A stretch of 13,614 nucleotides of DNA from CAZHJA01 sp964532865 (GCA_964532865.1 CAZHJA010000022.1:1-13614); one strand, 5' to 3'. Shown: positions 1 through 6,635, counted from the first letter of the stretch. The notes: generated from the sequence alone by a model not told the origin. Translations and numbers: made by a program.

Positions 1-1897
1 CAAGATATGCAGCATCATAATTGTCGTAACTATATGAAGGTCCAATTGTAGGCGCATCTAATTTAATTCCAATAAAATCATTTAAGCGTTCGGTTTCAAC
101 ACGATAGATAAGAATTTTTCCAAATGAAGCCTCCAGTTTTATTTGTGGAATTTCCTCAATAAGTTTTTCATATCTGTGATAGCTCATTTTTGGAGCTTGT
201 GTATGTTTGATATTTTCATCAAGATATATCCAGTTAATATCATGTTTTTTAAGCGTTGAATATAAAAGTTCAGGATTTTCAGAGAAAACAGCCTGATCAA
301 GTTCCCAATAAAAGTTTTCATTTTTGTCACTCCAGGGAGTAAAAGCAATATCAGTTAAGGGTTGAGGTATTCCATACCAGACAAATCCTGATCCAATTGT
401 GCCCCAATTTGGTTGTAGCCACGCCCAATACCATGGAACTGGTAGATATACAATACGTTTATTTTCACTTTGATTTTTAAAAAAATTAAAAGTTTGAAAA
501 TAATCTGAAGGAATTGAACTTGCAAGGTTTTCATAAAAGAAATTACCCTTAAATGAAGGTAGAGTATAGGCTAATATTATTAAAATACTAAAGCAAAAAA
601 ACAAAATATTTTTTTGTTTTTGATGCATGTATTTACTAACATAGTTGATTCCAGCAACAAGCATAATTGTGTATGACAATGCATATATAATTGAAAATTT
701 TGTAAAAGTAAAACGGAAAATAGTATGGAAAAGAGGAATATGATTACGAAGAAAAAAAGATATTGAGCCGATAAAGGGGATTGCTGTTCCCATCATGAAA
801 AATGATAAAAGAAACAAAACAGCAAATGGTAAAAAAACTCGCTGTCTTTTTCTTATAGATAAAGCAAGTCCAATAATGGTTCCTAAGAAAAAAATCCAAG
901 CAGGGATGTAAAAAAGAGGAGCTTGAATATGATTAAGCCATGGTTGCATCATATGATGATTTTGCTGGCCTGTTTTTACATTAAGATATTGGTATCCAAG
1001 AGTTAGACCCTTCATAAAGCTAACACTTTGGAAGTCTCCATATTTATGGTTCCGATAAAAGATATCGTTAGTTGCCATCTGGAAGTTTTTTGATTGAGTG
1101 ATGGTTGATGCATTTGTTAAGGTTGAGTATATAAATGGCAATCCCCAATATGCGTTGATAGAGAAGGCAATTAGAATAATAAGAACAATTCTTTTTATTT
1201 GTTTTTTTTGAGAAAAAATAAAAGCAGTTATTATTATTAGAAATAAGGAAAACGCATAGACAATAAATAATGAAGGAACATGAGCTTGAGAGACGCTAAA
1301 TAATGAAAAAAATGCAAATCCAATAAGACTAGATTTTTTTCCTGATTTTATAAATGAAAGAGTAAAAAATATAAGCCATGGTAAAAATGCAAAATGAATA
1401 ATAAATACTTCAAATGGAAGAAAAAATTGCTGAATAACTCCAAAATTATATTGATAAAATAAAGCTCCAAAAAGTGCAAGAACTTTAGTAAATCTTTTAT
1501 TTTCAGATTTTGCAAGTAACAATTTAAAGATTAAAATATACATTCCAATACCGCCAAGACAATGCATAAGAAAAACATACACCCACCTTATTAAATTAAG
1601 AGGTAAAAATAACGACAGAATCCATCGCTGAATATCATGAACAAGGTTTGCGGCATGTGACATTCCGTCAATAAGGCCAAGCCCTCTGTACTGTTGCCAA
1701 ATAGCAAATATATCACGTTTGAAATTTAAAGAAAAATTAAACTCTGGAAATAAATTATCCCAGCCTACTAAAAAAGTACCAGCCTTATAATTTACAAGAA
1801 AAAGAATACACTCAATAAGAATAATTGTAAATATTGGCCAAAAGGAAAGAAAAGACCTTTTTTTACTATTTATTTCCACCGTATTCTTATTGTACAT
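1..1897 (-). CDS. Large multi-pass membrane protein, GT-C/YfhO-like glycosyltransferase (partial, C-terminus off the window)
   Basis: The frame is open from an ATG at 1897 to the left edge, giving 632 codons without a stop. It begins with a hydrophobic segment at about residues 16-36, then a soluble stretch containing GWDNLFPEFN and RGLGLIDGMSHAAN, then about ten strongly hydrophobic segments, and from about residue 480 a soluble part rich in Trp and Tyr. This layout (first loop after TM1, then many helices, then a soluble domain) is that of large GT-C type enzymes and YfhO-like proteins that use polyprenyl-linked sugars at the outer face of the membrane. The assignment rests on architecture; I see no decisive catalytic motif. 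A TATAAA box at 1906-1911 would give a leader of about 2 nt. The gene follows the terminator of the upstream lipoprotein gene, so it probably has its own promoter. The GT2 enzyme at 2568-3530 suggests a shared role in surface glycans. Confidence 0.8.
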   Translation of the reverse strand, partial: MYNKNTVEINSKKRSFLSFWPIFTIILIECILFLVNYKAGTFLVGWDNLFPEFNFSLNFKRDIFAIWQQYRGLGLIDGMSHAANLVHDIQRWILSLFLPLNLIRWVYVFLMHCLGGIGMYILIFKLLLAKSENKRFTKVLALFGALFYQYNFGVIQQFFLPFEVFIIHFAFLPWLIFFTLSFIKSGKKSSLIGFAFFSLFSVSQAHVPSLFIVYAFSLFLIIITAFIFSQKKQIKRIVLIILIAFSINAYWGLPFIYSTLTNASTITQSKNFQMATNDIFYRNHKYGDFQSVSFMKGLTLGYQYLNVKTGQQNHHMMQPWLNHIQAPLFYIPAWIFFLGTIIGLALSIRKRQRVFLPFAVLFLLSFFMMGTAIPFIGSISFFLRNHIPLFHTIFRFTFTKFSIIYALSYTIMLVAGINYVSKYMHQKQKNILFFCFSILIILAYTLPSFKGNFFYENLASSIPSDYFQTFNFFKNQSENKRIVYLPVPWYWAWLQPNWGTIGSGFVWYGIPQPLTDIAFTPWSDKNENFYWELDQAVFSENPELLYSTLKKHDINWIYLDENIKHTQAPKMSYHRYEKLIEEIPQIKLEASFGKILIYRVETERLNDFIGIKLDAPTIGPSYSYDNYDAAYL

Positions 1898-1905
1898 AAA
1901 ATCTA

Positions 1906-1911
1906 TTTATA
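1906..1911 (-). promoter_or_regulatory. Probable -10 box for the membrane protein gene
   Basis: TATAAA on the minus strand ends 8 nt before the ATG at 1897, so transcription would start about 2 nt before the start codon. There is no Shine-Dalgarno sequence in the gap and no clear -35. It lies just downstream of the terminator stem. Confidence 0.4.
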
Positions 1912-1914
1912 TAT

Positions 1915-1947
1915 AAAAAATCCCGCTTCTTGTAAAACGGGATTTTT
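1915..1947 (-). terminator. Intrinsic terminator after the Tat lipoprotein gene
   Basis: On the minus strand AAAAATCCCG (1947-1938) pairs with CGGGATTTTTT (1925-1915) around a 12-nt loop and ends in a T-run. It begins 16 nt after the TAA of the lipoprotein gene. The A-run/T-run symmetry could let it work on both strands, but the only gene ending towards it is on the minus strand. Confidence 0.85.
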
Positions 1948-1963
1948 ATGTTTAAGTAACAAA

Positions 1964-2584
1964 TTATTCTGTTTTGGTTGGATACAATTTAATTACTGAT
2001 CCTTGATCGTCAGCTCTAAATTCACTTAAGTTTGGTTGATCAATTTCTTGTATACTAAATCCTCCAGCTTCACTTTCTCTGCAGTGTACCATAGCCCATA
2101 TTGTTTGGTCTTTGCCTTGTGGAGGGTTTGCAGGAGCTTTGGCATAAAAAATTACATTTTCTCGATCAACTACAATAGGATTGTGGTCGGCATTTCCATT
2201 ATGTTGTGGGTCCCAGTGAATTTGGCATTCTGGACCACACATTTTATACCATCTTTCTGGTACAAGTTTAATTGGAACAGAATGATCTTTTCGTTCTTCT
2301 GCTGATGGCAAGTTTGGTTGATGAAGCCATTTTCCATTATCTCCACCCCATACAGCACTATATTTATTATCTACAACGCGATCTGCAGTATATCCAAGAT
2401 ATCTTTCACCAGAAAGAGGATATTTTTGTGGTTCTGCAGCACTAGCTTCTGGAGCAGATACTTTTGGAATATCAGGCTTACAACCTGTAGCTAATAGACA
2501 TAAACCGATAGCGGTAACCCCTGTAGTTCCTAACATTTCCCTTCGAGATATTTTCCTTGTTTCAGGATTATTTGGATTGTTCAT
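1964..2584 (-). CDS. Tat-signal secreted lipoprotein, unknown function
   Basis: 206 residues. The N-terminus carries a twin-arginine motif, S13-R14-R15-E16-M17-L18, then a hydrophobic stretch and ATGC with Cys35 as the likely lipidated residue. Ala rather than Leu at position -3 of the lipobox is atypical. This pattern predicts export in folded form by the Tat system and membrane anchoring. The mature part has no transmembrane helix and includes a CGPEC pair, an HWDPQHNGNADHNP stretch rich in His, Asn and Asp, and a further Cys-containing motif MVHCRES. I do not recognise the family. A metal or cofactor site would fit Tat export and the His/Asp/Cys content, but that is inference. The ATG lies inside the end of the glycosyltransferase gene, with a 17-nt overlap, so the two are probably translationally coupled. 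A terminator follows. Confidence 0.85.
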   Translation of the reverse strand: MNNPNNPETRKISRREMLGTTGVTAIGLCLLATGCKPDIPKVSAPEASAAEPQKYPLSGERYLGYTADRVVDNKYSAVWGGDNGKWLHQPNLPSAEERKDHSVPIKLVPERWYKMCGPECQIHWDPQHNGNADHNPIVVDRENVIFYAKAPANPPQGKDQTIWAMVHCRESEAGGFSIQEIDQPNLSEFRADDQGSVIKLYPTKTE

Positions 2585-3530
2585 ATGAATGATAAAAATT
2601 TTTAATGACTTTCAATTTCGAATTATACGACTGTTGTTTTAGTTTGTCAAGTTGTAGTGCTATTTTTTTCTTCCATGAAAACTTAGGCCTTGTGATTCCT
2701 TTTGCAAAGTAATATACTGGCAGTATCCATGACTCTGGAAGCAAAAGTACAATAGGGATCTGAAAAGCCATTAAAATAATACTTTTAACAGATGGAATAT
2801 AATGAAATTCAGTAATGGCAAGAACTCGAATTTTTATTGAATTAATAAATTTTTGCTTTGGATTTTGCAAAGAAAAATTCTTACCATGGATTCTGTAATA
2901 TAGATATGGTTTTGGTAGATTATAGAATTTACCGTATTGTAGAAATTTAAAAAAAGTATAGTAATCATCATTAATTCCATATTTATTTTCATATAAGTAT
3001 GTTTTTTGTGGAACTAATGATTTGCGGATCATAACAGAAGGGTGGAGAATAGGATGGAATACAAAAAATTCTTTATAAATATCATTATGTTTAACTGGCT
3101 CTGTTTTCTTTCCAGTAATATTTCCTTTTGCATCAATAGTAATTCCCTGTGTTCCAACAAGTATAGTATCGGGATGATTTACTAGGTATTTAACTTGTTC
3201 TTTAATTCTTTCTTGATGGGCAATATCATCTGCATCCATTCGTGCAACAAATTCACCTTTAAGAGATTGATATACTGCATTTACTCCTCCGTTTCCCGCA
3301 GCATTAGTATTTTCTTTAAGTCTTATTGCTCGAATTTTATCTGGATGTTGTTTTTGATATGATTGAATAATTTCCCATGAGTTATCAGTTGAAACATCAT
3401 CAACAATCACAAGTTCATAGTTAGAATAAGTTTGTTTAAGTATGCTTTCAATTGAACACGCCAAAAATAGACCAGCATTATATACTGGCATAACAATTGA
3501 TACAAATGGTTGATTCTCTGATTTTTTCAT
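2568..3530 (-). CDS. GT2-family glycosyltransferase
   Basis: 320 residues with a GT-A fold of family 2: FVSIVMPVYNAG at residues 9-20 (nucleotide-sugar binding), VIVDDVSTDNS at about 41-51, and the metal-binding MDADD motif with Asp99 and Asp101. HPSVMIRK at 163-170, an acidic GINDDY stretch at about 185-190 and YYRIHGKNFS at 211-220 match the acceptor side of single-domain GT2 enzymes. A hydrophobic patch at about 246-278 could attach the protein to the inner face of the membrane. It probably transfers a sugar from a nucleotide donor to a lipid carrier or surface glycan; the exact sugar cannot be told. GGAGG on the minus strand at 3539-3543, 8 nt before the ATG, is a clear ribosome binding site. 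The gene overlaps the downstream Tat lipoprotein gene. Confidence 0.92.
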   Translation of the reverse strand: MKKSENQPFVSIVMPVYNAGLFLACSIESILKQTYSNYELVIVDDVSTDNSWEIIQSYQKQHPDKIRAIRLKENTNAAGNGGVNAVYQSLKGEFVARMDADDIAHQERIKEQVKYLVNHPDTILVGTQGITIDAKGNITGKKTEPVKHNDIYKEFFVFHPILHPSVMIRKSLVPQKTYLYENKYGINDDYYTFFKFLQYGKFYNLPKPYLYYRIHGKNFSLQNPKQKFINSIKIRVLAITEFHYIPSVKSIILMAFQIPIVLLLPESWILPVYYFAKGITRPKFSWKKKIALQLDKLKQQSYNSKLKVIKNFYHSYEQSK

Positions 3531-3538
3531 AATTTATT

Positions 3539-3543
3539 CCTCC
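3539..3543 (-). promoter_or_regulatory. Shine-Dalgarno site of the GT2 gene
   Basis: GGAGG on the minus strand, 8 nt upstream of the ATG at 3530. It contrasts with most genes in this window, which have almost no leader and no such site. Confidence 0.8.
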
Positions 3544-3584
3544 AATCTCTGTAAACAATATATCTTTTATTTACATAGGGTGGA

Positions 3585-3655
3585 GGGTGATTATTAAATT
3601 GTTTTAACGTCTTGGAAGACGTGCAAGCAGAAGCTTGCCAAAATAATAATCACCC
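3585..3655 (-). ncRNA. Three-way-junction structured element downstream of the island lipoprotein gene
   Basis: An 11-bp perfect outer stem pairs 3585-3595 (GGGTGATTATT) with 3645-3655 (AATAATCACCC), and a 4-bp TTTT/AAAA stem continues it inwards. Inside sit two hairpins side by side: ACGTCTT 3607-3613 with AAGACGT 3616-3622, and GCAAGC 3623-3628 with GCTTGC 3633-3638. It lies in the 3' untranslated region of the minus-strand lipoprotein gene and 55 nt before the GT2 start. No T-run follows on either strand, so it is not a plain terminator. The strand is given by context only. Confidence 0.55.
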
Positions 3656-3679
3656 AAAAACAGAGTTCAGAAGCCCATC

Positions 3680-3924
3680 AGGCATATCCACGTCATTGTG
3701 GAATTGCCTTTAAGGCGGGTGAAGATCTACATCATTGTAGATCTTTGGTTTTCGAGAGCTTACTTCTTTGTAAACTCATAGTCCGGTTGCCGAGATGGGC
3801 AGCGGACAAAGATCCAAACTTCGTTGTTTGGACATGCTTCAAGAAATACCGTTTCGTTCAACGGTATTTGCATTCCTTTGTCAAATTGTGCTCCTTTGCA
3901 CTTTGTATCTTGCCACGCCTGGCA
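3680..3924 (-). repeat. Run of seven consecutive hairpins across the 3' end of the lipoprotein gene
   Basis: Seven inverted repeats follow each other closely. AGGCA/TGCCT plus TCCAC/GTGGA (3680-3709); a 9-bp stem 3722-3730/3737-3745; an 8-bp stem with one wobble 3756-3763/3770-3777, which covers the stop codon; TCCG..TGCC with GGCA..CGGA (3782-3806); TCCAAAC/GTTTGGA (3813-3832); a 10-bp stem 3844-3853/3860-3869; CAAA..GTGC with GCAC..TTTG (3882-3905). An eighth, TGCCA/TGGCA (3911-3924), closes the run. Most loops are exactly 6 nt. Read on the minus strand they are AATGAC, AATGAT, AAAGAA, AACGAA and AAAGGA, suggesting an AANGAN-like hexaloop. Confidence 0.7.
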
Positions 3925-4662
3925 GGTACCTGTGAATTCGTATGTTCCCGGCTGGAGCGTTATTGATTCTTCGAAAGAAGCAACGACGTTTTCTTGAACT
4001 GGTTCGCCTTGAGACTCGGGAACGGTGCTTGTCGTAGCAACAGAGTTAAGTAATGTATAGCTTGCTCCGTTTGCCTGAGTCGGTCTGATATTGACTACTG
4101 TCAACCAGACGTCACCACCATCATTCGCCAGTAGCTTAAAGGATCCTCCACTTCCTTTGATTATCTCGGTGCACGTTTCTTTGCAGCCAGATCTGTTGCG
4201 ATCAACATATGTAATCGTTTCAGGTCCAACTACTTGATAGTTGCCAGACGGGACTACTACGTTGTAAACCTTGAAAGCCTCTCTTTCCCCTGGACTTGGT
4301 AAGAAGGGCTGATATGCCCAGAATCCGTCCCATACAAAGAGATATGGGTCCGAACACTCACCGTCCCAGTAATTTGAGTAGAATACTTGCAGTGCCGTCG
4401 GCGGAATTGACGGACACTTGATTCTCTCAATCTCAATCTGTCTTGTTGGAGGAACTGTTGTAGGCGTGGGGTACGGAGTGTATGTCGGATACGCTGTCGG
4501 CACCAGAGTATAGGTGGGGTACGGCGTATATGTCGGCGCCGGGGTGTACGTCGGATACGCTGTAGGGTAGGGTGCGACTTCAGCCTCCGTGGCTTTGAAC
4601 CAGTTACATCCTGATAATATTATCGCCATAACAAATACAGCGATAATGCTGTAGTGTTTCAT
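3760..4662 (-). CDS. Lipoprotein with Pro/Tyr/Thr-rich stalk, Chloroflexota-like
   Basis: 300 residues. A lipoprotein signal peptide ends in LSGC with Cys19 as the lipidated residue. Residues about 31-75 are a low-complexity stalk of repeated YPT, TYTP and PTAYPT units, the kind of spacer common in surface proteins of Chloroflexota (Anaerolineae) and found in some Patescibacteria. Two Cys-containing beta-type segments follow (about 140-200 and 230-297), with GNYQVVGPETITYV and GTYEFTGTCQAW as similar parts of what may be a duplicated domain. Function is unknown; an extracellular binding or adhesion role is inference. AAGGAAGG on the minus strand at 4669-4676 is a good ribosome binding site, 6 nt before the ATG. 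Its GC content and codon choice are clearly higher in G/C than in neighbouring genes, which suggests transfer. Its 3' third is full of hairpins. Confidence 0.82.
   Translation of the reverse strand: MKHYSIIAVFVMAIILSGCNWFKATEAEVAPYPTAYPTYTPAPTYTPYPTYTLVPTAYPTYTPYPTPTTVPPTRQIEIERIKCPSIPPTALQVFYSNYWDGECSDPYLFVWDGFWAYQPFLPSPGEREAFKVYNVVVPSGNYQVVGPETITYVDRNRSGCKETCTEIIKGSGGSFKLLANDGGDVWLTVVNIRPTQANGASYTLLNSVATTSTVPESQGEPVQENVVASFEESITLQPGTYEFTGTCQAWQDTKCKGAQFDKGMQIPLNETVFLEACPNNEVWIFVRCPSRQPDYEFTKK
4460..4575 (-). repeat. Imperfect tandem repeats coding the YPT-rich stalk
   Basis: Degenerate repeats of 12-18 nt built on GTGTAYGTCGGATACG-like units. One 14-nt word, GTCGGATACGCTGT on the plus strand, occurs exactly at 4484-4497 and 4550-4563, 66 nt apart. 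They encode the Pro/Tyr/Thr stalk of the lipoprotein and can be expected to vary in copy number. Confidence 0.75.
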
Positions 4663-4668
4663 TTTTAA

Positions 4669-4676
4669 CCTTCCTT
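4669..4676 (-). promoter_or_regulatory. Shine-Dalgarno site of the island lipoprotein gene
   Basis: AAGGAAGG on the minus strand, 6 nt before the ATG at 4662. It supports this start codon and translation of the gene. Confidence 0.75.
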
Positions 4677-4679
4677 TAG

Positions 4680-5685
4680 TTGACTTTTCGCTATGTGCGA
4701 ACGAGGATATGTCAACCTCCCCGGATCATTTAAGGTGATCAGTCCTGGAAGCCTCGACCTTATGCGGGTCTGGCATCCTGCAGGTCTGTCAGACTCGCAA
4801 GATGTTGGCTCCATCATGATTTCGGATCACTCCGTAACGGCGCGTGACTCGCTCCGACCTTGTCTGCTTTTTAAAAAAAGCATGACTACATTCGGGTTTC
4901 TCTGCCCAAGATGAGCAGATATTCCTAGGAAAGGTGGGACTCCTTTCTTCATTTTCCACTTGAAGTAAGGCGTTCGATCAGCCACTCTGATCTTTCCCTC
5001 CGGGATCGGGCATGTCTTAAGCTTTGTTGCTTAAGAGTTGATTCGGACCTCCTATTCCATGCATAGGCGTCCTAGGATGTGTTTAGATACTCCCTATCTC
5101 CTCTCCAGAGATATTGAGTCCAAACGAATCCATATCTTCCCGAAATATGTGGGAAGCGTTCGATTGCACAATGCAATCTCTCTATTTTTATTCTGGTTAG
5201 ATACCAGTCCGGTTTCATCCATTGATTACCAATCATCCTTTTGGATCATTGGGTATGTCTTCGGATTATTACCGATTTTCGCACGCCATATTTGGCTTAG
5301 GGACAACATCTCCTGTTTTTGTTTTTAGGAGAACCCCTGCGAACTAAGATGAAGACTATTATTAATCTCCATTTTAGTTCGCAAGTAATTTGTCCTTGCC
5401 AAATCTACTACCCATAACTATCATTACACTCTTAGTTATCGTAAATTATTTCTGAACCCTGATTGTAAAAGTGCGATATGAATTGTTATCTTAAGCTATT
5501 TAAGATAATTACTCGATATCACTTTGACTTTGTTAAGCTTTCGCCTTAAAAGTCATATTTCCCTTTGTTATCAAGGGACTGTAAAATGCTTACTTTACCC
5601 CCTTGATAGGGAAATCTCTTGAGGTTTTTAAGCCCAAGGAATGGATTTTTTTTAAAATCCAGTCTTTAAGCTTAAATATTTTTTT
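4680..5685. ncRNA. Candidate large structured RNA of about 1 kb (strand undecided)
   Basis: No convincing protein is encoded here, but inverted repeats follow one another almost without gaps. Clear stems (plus-strand positions): 4687-4691/4697-4701; 4774-4781/4797-4804; 4826-4830/4844-4848; 4927-4934/4942-4949; 4976-4981/4987-4992; 5015-5022/5029-5036 (8 bp); 5045-5055/5063-5072; 5081-5100/5108-5125; 5136-5141/5151-5156; 5162-5167/5173-5178; 5193-5197/5203-5207; 5227-5238/5243-5255; 5299-5314/5327-5338; 5339-5347/5374-5382 (9 bp, extending inwards); 5414-5420/5433-5439; a long interrupted stem 5471-5522; 5525-5555; 5560-5577/5600-5612; 5627-5633/5670-5676. On the plus strand it would end in an intrinsic terminator at 5627-5685. 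On the minus strand it would be the leader of the lipoprotein mRNA. Wobble pairs do not settle the strand. I do not recognise a known RNA class. Confidence 0.6.
5627..5685 (+). terminator. Plus-strand intrinsic terminator closing the structured region
   Basis: TTTAAGC (5627-5633) pairs with GCTTAAA (5670-5676) around an inner hairpin GGATTTT/AAAATCC (5643-5660). A run of seven T follows at 5679-5685. No T-run appears on the minus strand at the other end of the stem, so it works in the plus direction. Confidence 0.55.
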
Positions 5686-5689
5686 ATAT

Positions 5690-5756
5690 AAAAAAAGCCC
5701 AAAAAATTATGAGTACCTGATACAAAAATGCATAATACTCTTTAACTTTTGAGCTT
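5690..5756 (-). terminator. Minus-strand intrinsic terminator or attenuator just after a promoter
   Basis: On the minus strand AAGCTCAAAA (5756-5747) pairs with TTTTGGGCTT (5704-5695), ten base pairs including one U-G, and a T-run follows to 5690. Inside is a second stem, GAGTA (5740-5736) with TACTC (5715-5711). The U-G pair would be an A-C mismatch on the other strand, so the minus strand is favoured. From the promoter at 5773-5801 this gives a transcript of about 75 nt: either a small RNA or an attenuator before the long leader. It meets the plus-strand terminator back to back. Confidence 0.55.
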
Positions 5757-5772
5757 GTTTCATATAACCTAT

Positions 5773-5801
5773 AGTATACCTTATCATAGGTCTGAAATCA
5801 A
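5773..5801 (-). promoter_or_regulatory. Minus-strand promoter at the right border of the island
   Basis: TTGATT (5801-5796) and TATACT (5778-5773) are separated by exactly 17 nt, close to the sigma-70 consensus. Transcription would start near 5766 and run into the terminator at 5756-5690. An inverted repeat, CCTAT/ATAGG, surrounds the -10 box at about 5768-5790 and might be an operator. Confidence 0.55.
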
Positions 5802-5934
5802 TAATAGTCTTTGTCACAAGTAGTATATTATAAATTATCCACATGTAATGCACATTATCCTAAAACGAGATAATATAAGATTAAATTATGCATATATAAA
5901 TAATATTATAGGGAAGTAAAATGATTTGAGATTG
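5802..5934. other. AT-rich intergenic spacer
   Basis: This is very AT-rich DNA between the island promoter and the end of the surface-protein gene. It has one perfect DnaA-box-like word TTATCCACA at 5835-5843 and a partial one at 5855-5860. I see no gene and no further clear signal. Confidence 0.5.
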
Positions 5935-6576
5935 TTATATTCTCTTTTTTATTTGAAGACCTACTAGAAGGGCTCCTGATTGAAGTGCAAGTAAAGCTAA
6001 ACTAAATTCAGGTCCAGCTGAAGGAGTTTCTGCAACTTGTCCAATTTGTTTTTCAACACAAAGCTGTGCTGTGTCTTCATCAGCAATGTTTCCATTATCA
6101 GCTTCTGCACGGGCTTTGTTTTTGAAACAAAATAGTCCTTTGTCAGAAGGCAATCTATCTTGTGATAGTATTTTCATTTTCATGTAATATATTTTTTCTT
6201 CATCAACTTCAAAGTCTTCTGCATTAAAACTAATAATGCCTGTGTTTTGATCATATGACCCTGGTCCTTCAAGAGGTTCAAGATAAGAAGGAACATAATC
6301 TTCAAACTCTACATTTGAAAACTTAACATTTGAAGTATTTTTTATTCTTATTTTAAACATAATTTCATCACTTGGTTTAAACCTTGGATCAGAAGAAGAT
6401 AAATTGTCTACATATTCAATATCCACTCCGCCTTTATTTACAGAAACCTTACCTACCATTTTATCAACAAGAATTGAACGAGATGGAGTTATCTCTTCAC
6501 CATATTGGGCAAAGGTATTAAATGTACAAAATAGACAAATAGAGGCCAATATTAAGATTGTTGCGAGTTTTTTCAT
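5935..6576 (-). CDS. Secreted DUF11-like surface protein with a CPR sortase-like tail
   Basis: 213 residues. A signal peptide (residues 1-23) ends at TFA before QYGEE, suggesting signal peptidase I cleavage. Residues about 45-175 resemble the DUF11/conserved-repeat beta domain of surface proteins: DEIMFKIRIKNTSNVKFSNVEFEDYVP near 68-94, followed by a Cys pair (FCFKNKA and AQLCVEK). The C-terminus has TPSAGPE at 184-190, a hydrophobic helix and the basic end KKRI. This tripartite end is like an LPXTG sorting signal and is common in Patescibacteria, with a PxxGxE-type motif. It predicts display on the cell surface or membrane attachment. A consensus promoter lies upstream, and transcription would begin about 6 nt before the ATG. 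The insertion sequence begins 19 bp beyond its -35 box. Confidence 0.85.
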   Translation of the reverse strand: MKKLATILILASICLFCTFNTFAQYGEEITPSRSILVDKMVGKVSVNKGGVDIEYVDNLSSSDPRFKPSDEIMFKIRIKNTSNVKFSNVEFEDYVPSYLEPLEGPGSYDQNTGIISFNAEDFEVDEEKIYYMKMKILSQDRLPSDKGLFCFKNKARAEADNGNIADEDTAQLCVEKQIGQVAETPSAGPEFSLALLALQSGALLVGLQIKKRI

Positions 6577-6588
6577 ATATAGCTTAGC

Positions 6589-6617
6589 ATTATACTATAA
6601 GTCGTATTTAATGTCAA
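6589..6617 (-). promoter_or_regulatory. Consensus promoter of the surface-protein gene
   Basis: TTGACA (6617-6612), 17-nt spacer, TATAAT (6594-6589) on the minus strand, both perfect hexamers. The predicted start is near 6582, leaving about 6 nt before the ATG at 6576 and no ribosome binding site. Confidence 0.85.
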
Positions 6618-6635
6618 CTATAAGTTTTATTCCAC

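Noticed and set aside
4693..5328. Plus-strand frames at 4693-4914 and 5038-5328 as genes
   Set aside because: Their translations have no protein-like composition or recognisable motif, no ribosome binding site, and they are crossed by the inverted repeats that explain the sequence better.
3585..5690. Group I or group II intron, T-box, or CRISPR array
   Set aside because: A short word at 5107-5119 (AGAGATATTGAGT) resembles a group I S-element, but the partner elements are missing; no domain V, reverse transcriptase, T-box core or regularly spaced identical repeats are present.
5835..5860. DnaA boxes TTATCCACA and a partial copy, as a replication origin
   Set aside because: Only one perfect box; no cluster, no dnaA or dnaN nearby, and such words are expected in AT-rich DNA.
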